Shown: positions 16,825 through 25,948 of the stretch, piece by piece
How the letters are laid out: each line of letters begins with the position of its first letter
How positions within the stretch are numbered: position 1 is the first letter of the stretch
DNA from: Gemmatimonadota bacterium
Lineage (GTDB): Bacteria > Gemmatimonadota > Gemmatimonadetes > Longimicrobiales > Gaopeijiaceae
NCBI GenBank assembly: GCA_028873825.1
Contig: JAPPNM010000051.1
Span: forward strand, 1 to 40,863
Reading direction: 5' to 3'
DNA length: 40,863 nucleotides
The notes under the pieces: model-generated
The model's database searches: none
What the model was told of the DNA's origin: nothing
Seen by the model: only the letters and a program-made list of their open reading frames with translations
Translations under genes and position numbers: made by a program

Positions 16825-17892
16825 ATGGACATCTACCCCCGCGCCGACTACCGAGTCCTCGACCGCTACCTCCCCGACCGGTCCCCCGTCGCCGCCGACC
16901 TGAGCGACAATTGCAACCTCTGGGGCGCACACCCGGCCGCCCTCGAAGTGCTCGCGGGTTCGGACGCGGCCGCCGCCTCGCGTTACCCGGGCAGCTACTC
17001 GGACCGCCTGGCGGCCGCCGTCGCGGCGAGGTTCGGCGTCGCCCCGGAGAACGTCGCCACGGGGGCCGGAGCCACCGGGGTCCTCGACGCGCTCATGCGG
17101 GCCGTGGCGCCCACCGCCGTGCGGCACCTCGACCCGGGGTGGCCGGCCGCCGCGATGCTCGCGGTGATGAACGGTCACCGCCCGGTCGCGGTGGAATGGA
17201 GCGAGGGGCTGGACGACCCGGCGCGCTTCGCGGGGCCCGATCCCTGCATCGTCTTCGTCCCCAACCCCGGCAACCCCACCGGCGAAGCGATCCCCGACGC
17301 GTGGATCCGCGCCCTTTGGGAGCACACGGAGGCGGTCGGCAGCATCCTGGTCATCGACGAGGCGTACGGGGAGTACGCCCGCGAGGCCGGCGACCGCACC
17401 CCCATCGAGCTGGCGCTCGCGTCGGAGCGCACGATCTGCGTGAAGACGCTCTCCAAGGCGTACGGGCTCGCGGGACTAAGGGCGGGCTACGGCGTGGCGA
17501 GCGCGCCGCTGGTGCTGGAGGTGGACAAGGGGCGCGGCCCCTTCGTCGTCTCCAGGGTGACCGGCGCCGCAGCAGCCGCCGCCCTCTCCAGCGGGTCGCG
17601 GTGGCTGGCCGACACCGTCGCCGCGACGCGGGCCGGCCGGGAGCGCGTCCGCGAGAGCCTGCTCGGCCGGGGCTACCGCGTGCCCCGCTCGGCGGCCAAC
17701 TTCGTCTTCATTCGTCTCGCGGAAGAGGATCTGGACGGCACGACGCGGCGGCTCGAGCTCGCGGGCGTGCGGGTGCGCCCCTTCAGGAGCGCGTCCCCCC
17801 GGGGAGTCGGGCTGCGTGCCACGGTGGCGCCGCGGGAGATGATGCGGCGGCTGCTGGACGCGCTGGACCCGGTCGCGCCGGGCGCCGCGTAG
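16825..17892 (+). CDS. HisC-like class I/II aminotransferase
   Basis: A 355-residue PLP aminotransferase starting MDIYPRADYRVLDRYLPDRS. It has VPNPGNPTG, the DEAYGEYA segment that binds the cofactor pyridine ring, and TLSKAYGLAGLRAGYG with the PLP lysine K211. SANFVFIRL and the late arginine region fit the histidinol-phosphate aminotransferase (HisC) subgroup, which also includes CobD-like and tyrosine/phenylalanine aminotransferases. No other his genes are near, so the substrate is open. The next gene starts 81 bases later on the same strand. ATG 16825 was chosen because upstream in-frame codons run through the uvrA leader duplication and are not conserved in character. Confidence 0.85.
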   Translation: MDIYPRADYRVLDRYLPDRSPVAADLSDNCNLWGAHPAALEVLAGSDAAAASRYPGSYSDRLAAAVAARFGVAPENVATGAGATGVLDALMRAVAPTAVRHLDPGWPAAAMLAVMNGHRPVAVEWSEGLDDPARFAGPDPCIVFVPNPGNPTGEAIPDAWIRALWEHTEAVGSILVIDEAYGEYAREAGDRTPIELALASERTICVKTLSKAYGLAGLRAGYGVASAPLVLEVDKGRGPFVVSRVTGAAAAAALSSGSRWLADTVAATRAGRERVRESLLGRGYRVPRSAANFVFIRLAEEDLDGTTRRLELAGVRVRPFRSASPRGVGLRATVAPREMMRRLLDALDPVAPGAA

Positions 17893-17973
17893 AAACCGCG
17901 TGCACACGACCGCCACGGCCTTCGAACGGCGGCGCGTCCGGGCCGGACGCTCGCGGCCCGGAGACCGCCCGGC

Positions 17974-19794
17974 GTGAGCGGCGGATACGAAGAGGAGGTC
18001 CTCGGCAAGGCCTACGACTCCCGGCTCATGGCCCGGATGCTGCGCTACCTGCGGCCCTACGCGCTGCCGGTGGCGGGCGCCGTGCTCCTGCTCATGGTTG
18101 CGTCGGGGCTGGCGGTTGTCGGTCCATATCTGACCAAGATCGCCCTCGACGAGGCGATCCCGAACGGCGACGGCGACCAGCTCGCCTTCCTCGCCGCCCT
18201 CTTCCTCGCGGCCACAGTGCTGGTCTTCGTCTTCGAGTACGCGCAGGCGCTGGTCACCACCTGGCTGGGGCAGCGGGTCATGTACGACCTCCGCACCCGG
18301 ATCTTCGCGCACCTCCAGCGCCTCGACCTCGCCTTCTACGACCGCAACCCGGTCGGCCGCCTCATGACTCGCATCACCTCGGACGTGGAGACGCTCAACG
18401 AGCTCTTCAGCTCCGGGCTGGTGACCGTCTTCGGCGACATCTTCACGCTCCTGTTCATCGTGGCGGCCATGCTGCAGCTCGACGCCGAGCTGGCCCTGGT
18501 CACCTTCGCCGTGCTCCCGTTCGTGGCCTGGGCCGCCTTCGTCTTCCGGTCGCGGATCCGGGCCGCCTACCGCGACATCCGCGTGCGGCTGGCGCGCATG
18601 AACGCCTTCCTGCACGAACGCTTCACGGGCATCCGGATCGTCCAGCTCTTCAACCGCGAGGAGGCCGACCTGGCGCGGTTCAAGGTCCTGAACGACGACT
18701 ACCTGGGCGCTCACCTGCGGTCGATCACCTACTACGCGCTCTTCTTCCCGATCGTCCAGCTGCTCACTGCGGTGGCGCTCGCCCTGATCATCTGGTACGG
18801 GGGCGGCGCCATGGTGCGGGGGGCGGTGACGATCGGGGTCCTGGCGGCGTTTCTGGACTACGCGCGCCGCTTCTACCGTCCCATCCAGGACCTGTCCGAC
18901 AAGTACAACCTGCTGCAGGGGGCCATGGCGTCCTCCGAGAGGATCTTCCGCCTCCTCGACCGCGAGCCGGCGATTCAGGACCCCCCGCGGCCGGCCCTCT
19001 TCCCGATCGGCGCCAAGGGCGAGATCCGGTTCGAGAACGTCTGGTTCGCCTACGGGACGACGGGCGGGGGGGGAGGCGAGCCCGACTGGGTGCTCCTGGA
19101 CGTGTCCTTCGCCGTCGCCCCCGGCGAGAAGCTCGCGATCGTGGGACACACCGGAGCCGGAAAGACGACGCTCGTCAACCTGCTGATGCGCTTCTACGAA
19201 CCCCAGCGCGGGCGCGTCCTGGTGGACGGCGTGCCGGTCGACCGCCTGCGCATGCGGGACCTGAGGGCGCGCATCGGACTGGTGTTGCAGGACATCTTCC
19301 TGTTCAGCCGGTCGGTCGCGCACAACGTGCGGCTGGGCTCGCGCGCCATCGACGACGGGAAGGTCGGATCCGCGCTGGAAGCCGTGGGCGCCGCTCCGTT
19401 CGTGCAGCGGCTTCCCCGCGGCGCCGGCCAGGAGCTGGGGGAGCGCGGGTCCAGCCTGTCGGTGGGAGAGCGCCAGCTGCTTTCGTTCGCTCGGGCGCTG
19501 GCCTTCGATCCCGCCATCCTGGTGCTCGACGAGGCCACCAGCTCGGTCGACTCCGAGATCGAGACCCGGATCGAGCAGGCCACCGACCGCCTGATGCGGG
19601 GCCGCACCAGCCTCGTCATAGCGCACCGGCTCTCGACGATCCGGGGAGCGGACCGGATCGTGGTCATGCACCGCGGGCGCCTGGCCGAGGAGGGCACCCA
19701 CGAGGAACTGCTCGCGACGGACGGACTCTACCGCCGGCTGCACGAGTTGCAGTTCGCGGGCCGCAGCGACGACGGAATCGCGAGCCGGTCGTGA
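17974..19794 (+). CDS. ABC exporter, fused permease and ATPase
   Basis: A 606-residue half-transporter with a GTG start. About six membrane segments occupy residues 30-320 (for example ALPVAGAVLLLMVASGLAVV and LVTVFGDIFTLLFIVAAML), then an ATPase domain with Walker A GHTGAGKTT (391-399), LSVGERQ signature (about 495), Walker B ILVLDEATSSVD (about 511-521) and the AHRLSTI switch. The layout is that of MsbA/MdlB-type exporters that dimerise to move lipids or drugs outward. It contains a glycine run (TTGGGGGE) in the ATPase loop near residue 367. The substrate cannot be told; it is probably co-directional but not tightly coupled with the aminotransferase. Confidence 0.92.
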   Translation: MSGGYEEEVLGKAYDSRLMARMLRYLRPYALPVAGAVLLLMVASGLAVVGPYLTKIALDEAIPNGDGDQLAFLAALFLAATVLVFVFEYAQALVTTWLGQRVMYDLRTRIFAHLQRLDLAFYDRNPVGRLMTRITSDVETLNELFSSGLVTVFGDIFTLLFIVAAMLQLDAELALVTFAVLPFVAWAAFVFRSRIRAAYRDIRVRLARMNAFLHERFTGIRIVQLFNREEADLARFKVLNDDYLGAHLRSITYYALFFPIVQLLTAVALALIIWYGGGAMVRGAVTIGVLAAFLDYARRFYRPIQDLSDKYNLLQGAMASSERIFRLLDREPAIQDPPRPALFPIGAKGEIRFENVWFAYGTTGGGGGEPDWVLLDVSFAVAPGEKLAIVGHTGAGKTTLVNLLMRFYEPQRGRVLVDGVPVDRLRMRDLRARIGLVLQDIFLFSRSVAHNVRLGSRAIDDGKVGSALEAVGAAPFVQRLPRGAGQELGERGSSLSVGERQLLSFARALAFDPAILVLDEATSSVDSEIETRIEQATDRLMRGRTSLVIAHRLSTIRGADRIVVMHRGRLAEEGTHEELLATDGLYRRLHELQFAGRSDDGIASRS

Positions 19795-19797
19795 CCA

Positions 19798-19821
19798 AGC
19801 GGTCCGCGGACGAAACCGCCC
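19798..19821 (+). repeat. Left-end remnant of the dispersed element after the ABC gene
   Basis: AGCGGTCCGCGGAC, then GAAACCGCCC, closely resembles the left end at 5107-5132. It starts 4 bases after the ABC exporter stop. The remaining gap to 19968 holds no recognised feature. Confidence 0.5.
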
Positions 19822-19968
19822 ATAGCAGCCATAGCAGTATTGCGTTATCGCGGGCCCCGCGTTAAACATGGTGGCGAGTCCGTGTTCGCCGGGGGGGTGA
19901 TGCGGAATCCGGCGTTCGCCGGACGCCCCGGCGTGCAGCCTCGTTCACGCCTTGGAGGTGAGCCATCC

Positions 19969-21228
19969 GTGCGCACGACGCGCAGGAGACCGGCCGCAAA
20001 CGCTAACAGCGGTCCCACCGGTCCGGAATTCGAAGAACGCATCAGGCGGGACGCCACGCTGGACGACCTGGACCTGGACCTGGCCGCGGCGTTTCTCGAG
20101 CCGACTCCCGTCGGCGGGAGACCCGCGGTCGATTGCCTGCAACACTATGGCCTGATCCGCAGCGAAGGGGACGACCGGAGGGTCACGAACGCGGCCCTGC
20201 TGCTTTTCGCGAGGGCGGACGAAGATCGCTGGCATCCGCGCGCCGGACTGCGGATTGCACGCGTCGCCGGGACGCAGTGGCTCGCCGCCAACCAGAACGT
20301 TACCGACACGGCGCACGTCTACCCGCCCCTGGCTTCCGCGATCGGGGAGTCCCTGCGAGCGGCGGAGATGCAGGTCCGCCGTTCCGACGCCCTGCGCGAC
20401 ATCTTCTTCCGGGACATGCCGGAGTACCCGGATTTCGCTTGGCGCGAAGTCATCGTAAACGCCGTCGCCCACCGCGACTACGCCACCCGCCGGCCCACGG
20501 AAGTCACCTTCTTCGACGACCGGATGGAGGTTGCCAGCCCCGGCGGGCCGTTCGCGCCGGTGACCGTGGAAGAGCTGAGCCAGGGGAAACAGGTTCGTGC
20601 AAACCGCAATCCCCGGATGGCGCGGGTGCTGGCGGACGCCGGCGTCATGCGCGGCAAGGGGGAGGGCTTTGCGAAGCTCTTCAAGGCAATGTCCGACAGT
20701 TCTCTCAGAGCGCCCAAAGTTGTGCACCGGGCCGGTCTGTTTATCGTCTCCCTCCGCAACGAGCCCGAAGCGGCAATGGCGGGACCGGGGTGGAAGAACG
20801 TTGTGCGCTCCCTTCGGGTGTCGCGTGAACAGAAACGGATCCTGCTGGCGCGGCCCGACGGCTTTACCCACGAGGACTACCGGAAGCTGAACACCGTCCT
20901 GGAGGACGACGCAAAGCGGGGCGTTCACGACCTCGTCCGGAAGGGCATTACAACGTGCACCTTCACGGCCGAGGACGAAATGCCCGTCTACTACCTCACC
21001 GCCGAGCTCGATGCGACCCGGTGGTTCCTGGAAGACCGCGTGCCGAAGCTGCGAAAGCACTATCGGCGCGATCCGAAGCTGCGCGTCGCCGAGTACCGGA
21101 CGCTCTTCAAGGCGGCTCCCGCCCACGCCACCCGCGAACTGCGCCAGCTCGTGGAACTCGGCTTCCTCCGCGAGGAGGGACGCGGCAGGGGGAAGGGCTA
21201 CCTGCCGCTCGCCGGTCTCCGGAAGTGA
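19969..21228 (+). CDS. RecG-like/AlbA-family ATP-binding regulator, N-terminally shortened
   Basis: About 419 residues. The core (LRDIFFRDMPEYPDFAWREV, IVNAVAHRDYATRRPTE, FFDDRMEVASPGGP, NPRMARVLADAGVMRGKGEG) is the HATPase_c_4 domain found in proteins often named RecG-like helicases or transcriptional regulators. The C-terminus (LRVAEYRTLFKAAPAHATRE) looks like a winged helix. Relatives normally start with an AlbA_2/Schlafen-type domain ending just before LDDLDLDL; here that domain is absent and only about 25 residues precede this point. GTG 19969 was chosen because GGAGGTGAG lies 6 bases upstream. A 5' deletion is likely; function in this form is uncertain. Confidence 0.7.
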   Translation: MRTTRRRPAANANSGPTGPEFEERIRRDATLDDLDLDLAAAFLEPTPVGGRPAVDCLQHYGLIRSEGDDRRVTNAALLLFARADEDRWHPRAGLRIARVAGTQWLAANQNVTDTAHVYPPLASAIGESLRAAEMQVRRSDALRDIFFRDMPEYPDFAWREVIVNAVAHRDYATRRPTEVTFFDDRMEVASPGGPFAPVTVEELSQGKQVRANRNPRMARVLADAGVMRGKGEGFAKLFKAMSDSSLRAPKVVHRAGLFIVSLRNEPEAAMAGPGWKNVVRSLRVSREQKRILLARPDGFTHEDYRKLNTVLEDDAKRGVHDLVRKGITTCTFTAEDEMPVYYLTAELDATRWFLEDRVPKLRKHYRRDPKLRVAEYRTLFKAAPAHATRELRQLVELGFLREEGRGRGKGYLPLAGLRK

Positions 21229-21274
21229 GCCGCCGCGGCAATCCGCACCGAACCGCACGAAAGGAACGTCATAA

Positions 21275-22162
21275 ATGACATTCGTACCGATCGCCATCGT
21301 TCTCATCGCCCTGGGAGCCATCGTCCGCAGCCTCCCGAAGGGGACGGCCGGGATCCCGACCAAGCTGGCCGGCTACATCATCATGTTCACCGGCGTCGCC
21401 CTCGTTCTTCTGAACGCCGTCGTGCTGGTCGGCGTCGGCGAAGTCGGGGTCAAGCACTGGCTGGGCACCGTCGACCCCAGGCCGCTCGACCAGGGCATAC
21501 ATGTGGTCAATCCTCTGGCCTCCGTGGAGCGGATGTCGGTGCGGGAGCAGTCGTTTCCGGCCCAGGGAGGGATCGAGCAGATCGAGGCCCAGACCTCCGA
21601 ACAGCTGAACGTCGCGCTCGAGGTCTCGCTCCTCTTCCAGATCAGCGGCGGCAACGCGCCGGACCTCTACGACCGCATCGGCTCCGAAGAGCAGATAAAG
21701 CGCAGCATCGTCCTGAACGCCGTTCGCAACGGCGTGCGCGACGCCGTCGCGACCAAGTCGATCAACGAGATCTTCTCTCCGGACCGGCGCGAGCTGGCGA
21801 GCAGCATGAAGGAGGAGATCCAGGCGAAGGCCGGGGACCGGATCGAGGTGGTGGACGTGTTCGTTCGCGACATCCAGGCGCCCGCGCGCGTCCGCGAGGC
21901 GATCGAGCAGAAGCTGGAACGCGAGCAGCAGGTGGCCGCCGAGGAGTTCCAGACCCAGATCATCCAGGAGCAGGCGCGGCAGCAGGCGGAGGAGGCCAAG
22001 GGGATCGCGGAGGCCCAGCGCATCATAAGCGAGGGGCTGACGCAGGAGTACCTGACCTTCTTCTACATCCAGCAGCTGTCGCAGATGCCCGAGGGGTCGC
22101 TGGTCTACGTGCCGACGGAGGGCGGAATCCCGCTGATCAGGAATCTGGGCGGGGGGCGGTAG
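21275..22162 (+). CDS. SPFH/prohibitin-family membrane protein
   Basis: A 295-residue protein. It has two N-terminal membrane segments (FVPIAIVLIALGAIV and YIIMFTGVALVLLNAVVLVG), then an SPFH/band-7 domain (residues about 60-200, starting GVKHWLGTVDPRPLDQGIH), then a coiled coil (REQQVAAEEFQTQIIQEQAR, QQAEEAKGIAEAQR). SPFH proteins build large membrane-associated rings that organise proteases or lipid domains. AAGGAA lies 8 bases before the ATG. It is followed after only 6 bases by a lipoprotein aminopeptidase gene, so the two are probably one transcription unit. The family member is prohibitin-like, not HflC or stomatin by obvious signature. Confidence 0.88.
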   Translation: MTFVPIAIVLIALGAIVRSLPKGTAGIPTKLAGYIIMFTGVALVLLNAVVLVGVGEVGVKHWLGTVDPRPLDQGIHVVNPLASVERMSVREQSFPAQGGIEQIEAQTSEQLNVALEVSLLFQISGGNAPDLYDRIGSEEQIKRSIVLNAVRNGVRDAVATKSINEIFSPDRRELASSMKEEIQAKAGDRIEVVDVFVRDIQAPARVREAIEQKLEREQQVAAEEFQTQIIQEQARQQAEEAKGIAEAQRIISEGLTQEYLTFFYIQQLSQMPEGSLVYVPTEGGIPLIRNLGGGR

Positions 22163-22168
22163 CGCCCC

Positions 22169-23383
22169 GTGCGAAGGCCCCGCGACGCGGCGAGAGGCGC
22201 GGGCGGTCCGGGCGCCGAACCCGCGCGGCGGTCCGGGCGCCGCATCCGGCGCTGGGCGAGGAGACTGGCGGTCGTCGCGGCCGCCGCGGTCGTCGCCGTT
22301 GCGGCCGTCTGGCTGGGTACGGGCTGCTCGCCGGTGTACGTCGTCAGGGCCGGGTGGGCGGAGGCGAAGATTCTCCACGCCCGCCGGCCGATCCCGGAGG
22401 TGATCCTCTCGCCCGACACCGACGAGGGGACGCGCGGCAAGCTCACCCTGGCGCGCGAGGCGCGCGAGTTCGCCATGAACGGGCTCGGTCTCGACGTCGG
22501 CAACAGCTACACGACGTACACCGAACTGGACCGGGACACGCTGGCGCTGGTGCTTTCGGCCGCCTACCGGGACAGGCTCGTTCCGCGCACCTGGTGGTTT
22601 CCGGTGGTGGGGCACGTTCCCTACAGGGGCTTCTTCGATCTCGACGACGCGCTCGACGAGCAGCGCAAGCTGGAAGCCGAGGGCTTCGACACCTTCCTGA
22701 GGCCCACCTCCGCCTTCAGCACGCTCGGGTGGTTCTCCGACCCCCTGCTCTCGACGATCGTCAGGTACGACGCGGTGGAGCTCGTGGCCACGATCATCCA
22801 CGAGCTTTCCCACAACCACCTCTTCGTGCCGGGACGGGTTCGCTTCAACGAGAGCTTCGCCACCTGGGTGGGCAGGACCGGAGCGATCGAGTTCTTCTGC
22901 ACCCGGCCCGGCGGGGGCCCGGACACCGTGTGGTGCAACCGGGCCCGCGACCGCTGGCACGACGTGAAGGTGTTCTCCCGGTTCATCGACGGCCTCGTGG
23001 AGGAGCTGGAGGCGGTCTACGGGGACTCGGCGGCGACGCCGGAAGAGAAGGTCGCCGGCCGCCAAGCGGTCTTCGACCGGCACCTGCGGCGCTTCCGCGA
23101 GGAGGTCCGGCCCCGCCTCCTCGCCTTCGCCTTCTCCGGCTTCGAGTCCCTGCCCCTCAACAACGCCACCCTCCTGAGCCGAATGCGATACTACCACCGT
23201 CTCCCCGACTTCGACGCGCATCGCGCCGCGACCGGGGGCTCGCTGCCGGCGGCCATCGAGGCCGTCAGGGCGGGAATCGAGACGGCGGACGATCCGTTCG
23301 AGCTGTTGCCGTCCGCCGGGGACGCGGGAGCTCGCCCGGGCGGCTCCGGTCCGGTCCGCGCGGATTCTCCCGCGGACTGTTAG
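22169..23383 (+). CDS. Lipoprotein zinc aminopeptidase (PF10023-like)
   Basis: A 404-residue protein with a GTG start. After a basic n-region, a hydrophobic segment (LAVVAAAAVVAVAAVWLGTGC) ends in a lipobox, predicting a lipid-anchored periplasmic enzyme. GWAEAKILHARRPI, YRGFFDLDDA, TLGWFSDPLLSTIVRY and HELSHNHLF (H211) with FNESFATWVG downstream match the predicted aminopeptidase family PF10023; HELSH plus E of NESFA would bind zinc. The last 50 residues are proline/glycine-rich. It lies 6 bases after the SPFH gene. Biochemical substrate of the family is poorly known. Confidence 0.85.
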   Translation: MRRPRDAARGAGGPGAEPARRSGRRIRRWARRLAVVAAAAVVAVAAVWLGTGCSPVYVVRAGWAEAKILHARRPIPEVILSPDTDEGTRGKLTLAREAREFAMNGLGLDVGNSYTTYTELDRDTLALVLSAAYRDRLVPRTWWFPVVGHVPYRGFFDLDDALDEQRKLEAEGFDTFLRPTSAFSTLGWFSDPLLSTIVRYDAVELVATIIHELSHNHLFVPGRVRFNESFATWVGRTGAIEFFCTRPGGGPDTVWCNRARDRWHDVKVFSRFIDGLVEELEAVYGDSAATPEEKVAGRQAVFDRHLRRFREEVRPRLLAFAFSGFESLPLNNATLLSRMRYYHRLPDFDAHRAATGGSLPAAIEAVRAGIETADDPFELLPSAGDAGARPGGSGPVRADSPADC

Positions 23384-23446
23384 CTTTCTCGCTCGGCAAG
23401 CGCCACGTAGCTGCGGCACCGCGAAATCCGTCAACCCCGCCGGCCA

Positions 23447-25948
23447 ATGTCCACCCGCTCCGACAGGACCTACGACCCCATCGCGATCGAGCGCGAGTGG
23501 CAGGCCAGATGGGACCGCGAGGGGACCAACTCGTTCACCCTGGACGAGCTCCGGACCGCCGAACGCCCGTTCTACAACCTGATGATGTTCCCGTACCCCT
23601 CGGCGGAGGGGTTGCACGTGGGCAACATCTACGCCTTCACCGGCGCCGACGTGCACGGACGCTTCCGGCGTATGCAGGGCCGCGACGTCTTCCAGCCCAT
23701 CGGCTTCGACGCGTTCGGGATCCACTCCGAGAACTTCGCGCTCAAGGCGGAGGTCCACCCCATGGACCTGATCCCCGCCAACGTCGCCAACTTCACCCGG
23801 CAGCTGCGGCGCATGGGCGGAATGTTCGACTGGGGCCACACCGTCGACACCACGGCGCCCGAGTACTACAAGTGGACGCAGTGGCTCTTCCTGCAGTTCT
23901 TCAGGCACGGCCTGGCCGAACAGAAGGAGGCGCCGGTCAACTGGTGTCCTTCGGACATGACCGTGCTCGCCAACGAGCAGGTGGTCGTGGGGGCGTGCGA
24001 GCGCTGCGGCACCCCGGTCGAGCAGCGCTTCATCCGCCAGTGGTTCCTCAGGATCACCGAGTACGCGGACCGCCTCCTCGACAACCTTCCCGGCATCGAC
24101 TGGTCGGACACCACCCGGAAGGCGCAGCGGGCCTGGATCCGGCGGTCCCGCGGGGCCGAGATCCGCTTTCCGACGACGGGCGCGGCGGGGGAACGGGCGA
24201 ACGGGGACCACCCCGCCGCGATCCCCGTCTTCACAACGCGTCCGGACACGATATTCGGGGCTACCTACATGGTGCTCGCGCCCGAACACCCGATGGTCGA
24301 CGCCGTCACCGCCAACGCCGCCCGCGAGGAGGTGGACGCGTACCGGGCCCGCACCCGCGCCATGGACCTGGTCGCCCGGCAGAAGATCGAGAAGCACAAG
24401 ACCGGCGTGTTCACCGGGGGGTACTGCGTCAACCCCGCCACGGGCGCGCCGATCCCCGTCTGGATCGCCGACTACGTGCTCATGGCGTACGGGACCGGGG
24501 CCGTCATGGCGGTGCCCGGCCACGACGAGCGCGACTTCGACTTCGCGACCGCCTACGGCCTCCCGATCGTTAGGGTGGTGGCCGACGAGGGCGAGGACGC
24601 CGACACGCCGCTCGCGATCGCCTACGAGTACCCGCAGGGAACGCTGGTCAACTCCGGCCGCTACGACGGCCTCTCGCCGGAGGAGGCGCAACGCGCCATC
24701 GTCGAGGATCTGGCCGCGGAGGGCATGGCCGAGAACCGGGTGAGCCACCGCCTGCACGACTGGTGCATTTCGCGGCAAAGATACTGGGGACCGCCCATAC
24801 CGATCATCCACTGCGAGGGCTGCGGGCCGGTCGCCGTGCCGGAGGAGGATCTTCCCGTGGTTCTCCCCAGGGTGGAGGACTTCCGCCCCGACGAGTCCGG
24901 CGTCAGCCCCCTGGCGCGGGTGCGCGACTGGTACGAGGTCGCCTGTCCGTCCTGCGGGCGCGGCGCCACGCGCGAGACCGACGTCTCGGACACCTTCCTG
25001 GACAGCGCCTGGTACTTCCTGCGCTATCCCTCCACCGACTTCCCCGACCGCCCCTTCGACGACGAGGTCACTCGCCGCTGGCTTCCCGTCGACACCTACA
25101 TCGGCGGCAACGAACACGCCGTGCTGCACCTGCTCTACGCGCGGTTCGTGGCGATGGCGCTGCACGACATGGGACGGCTCGACTTCGAGGAGCCCTTCAC
25201 TCGGTTCCGCGCCCACGGACTCATCATCCGCGAGGGCGCCAAGATGTCCAAGAGCAAGGGGAACGTGATTATCCCGGATCCGATCATCGAGCGGTACGGC
25301 GCCGACACCTTCCGCCTGTACCTCATGTTCCTGGGGCCGTTCATGGCGGGCGGCGACTACCGGGACCGGGGCATTTCGGGCCCGCACGGCTTCCTGCACC
25401 GCCTGTGGGAGTCGGTGGTGCCCCGGGACGGCGAGCTCGCCGGAGGGCCCCCGGACCCCGAGCTCGAACCGCGGCTTCACCGGACGATCAAAAGGGTGAC
25501 GGAGCAAGTTCGGGCGCTGCGCTACAACACCGGCATCGCGGCTATGATGGAGTACCTGAACGCGGTGCGGGCCGGGGGGAGGACGCCGGTGCGGGCGGAG
25601 GTCGAGCCCCTGGTCCGCCTTGTCGCGCCGTTCGCGCCTCATATCGCCGAGGAGCTGTGGCGCCGCCTGGGGAACGGCGGGAGCATATTCGACGGCGCCA
25701 ACTGGCCCGAATTCGATCCCGAGAAGGCCGCCGAGCGCCAGGTCAGGGTGGCCGTGCAGGTGAACGGCAAGGTGCGCGGCACGGTCTCGGCGCCCAGGGG
25801 CGCGGACCGCGAGGCCGTGGTGGCGCTCGCCCGAGCCGAAGCGAACGTGGCCCGCCATCTGGAGGGAACGGAGATCCGCAAGATCATCCACGTCCCCGAC
25901 CGCCTTCTGAATCTCGTCGTAGCGGGGAAGGCGGCGAGGATTCGGTGA
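23447..25948 (+). CDS. leuS: Leucyl-tRNA synthetase
   Basis: An 833-residue class I synthetase that charges tRNA-Leu. [15 protein letters not shown] holds the HIGH-type motif HVGN (57-60). The CP1 editing domain has [20 protein letters not shown] and [16 protein letters not shown], and KMSKSKGN starts at residue 599. Zinc-type cysteines CERCGTP are present. The C-terminal part ([25 protein letters not shown]) is standard. Its TGA overlaps the GTG of the transketolase gene (GTGA), and that gene in turn overlaps the TonB receptor gene, so a three-gene operon is likely. Confidence 0.98.
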   Translation: MSTRSDRTYDPIAIEREWQARWDREGTNSFTLDELRTAERPFYNLMMFPYPSAEGLHVGNIYAFTGADVHGRFRRMQGRDVFQPIGFDAFGIHSENFALKAEVHPMDLIPANVANFTRQLRRMGGMFDWGHTVDTTAPEYYKWTQWLFLQFFRHGLAEQKEAPVNWCPSDMTVLANEQVVVGACERCGTPVEQRFIRQWFLRITEYADRLLDNLPGIDWSDTTRKAQRAWIRRSRGAEIRFPTTGAAGERANGDHPAAIPVFTTRPDTIFGATYMVLAPEHPMVDAVTANAAREEVDAYRARTRAMDLVARQKIEKHKTGVFTGGYCVNPATGAPIPVWIADYVLMAYGTGAVMAVPGHDERDFDFATAYGLPIVRVVADEGEDADTPLAIAYEYPQGTLVNSGRYDGLSPEEAQRAIVEDLAAEGMAENRVSHRLHDWCISRQRYWGPPIPIIHCEGCGPVAVPEEDLPVVLPRVEDFRPDESGVSPLARVRDWYEVACPSCGRGATRETDVSDTFLDSAWYFLRYPSTDFPDRPFDDEVTRRWLPVDTYIGGNEHAVLHLLYARFVAMALHDMGRLDFEEPFTRFRAHGLIIREGAKMSKSKGNVIIPDPIIERYGADTFRLYLMFLGPFMAGGDYRDRGISGPHGFLHRLWESVVPRDGELAGGPPDPELEPRLHRTIKRVTEQVRALRYNTGIAAMMEYLNAVRAGGRTPVRAEVEPLVRLVAPFAPHIAEELWRRLGNGGSIFDGANWPEFDPEKAAERQVRVAVQVNGKVRGTVSAPRGADREAVVALARAEANVARHLEGTEIRKIIHVPDRLLNLVVAGKAARIR

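Noticed and set aside
21269..25891. Very long antisense open frame (1540 codons) opposite the SPFH, aminopeptidase and leuS genes
   Set aside because: High GC makes long open frames on the opposite strand; the protein is H/V/R/P-rich with no domain, while the plus strand carries recognisable families.
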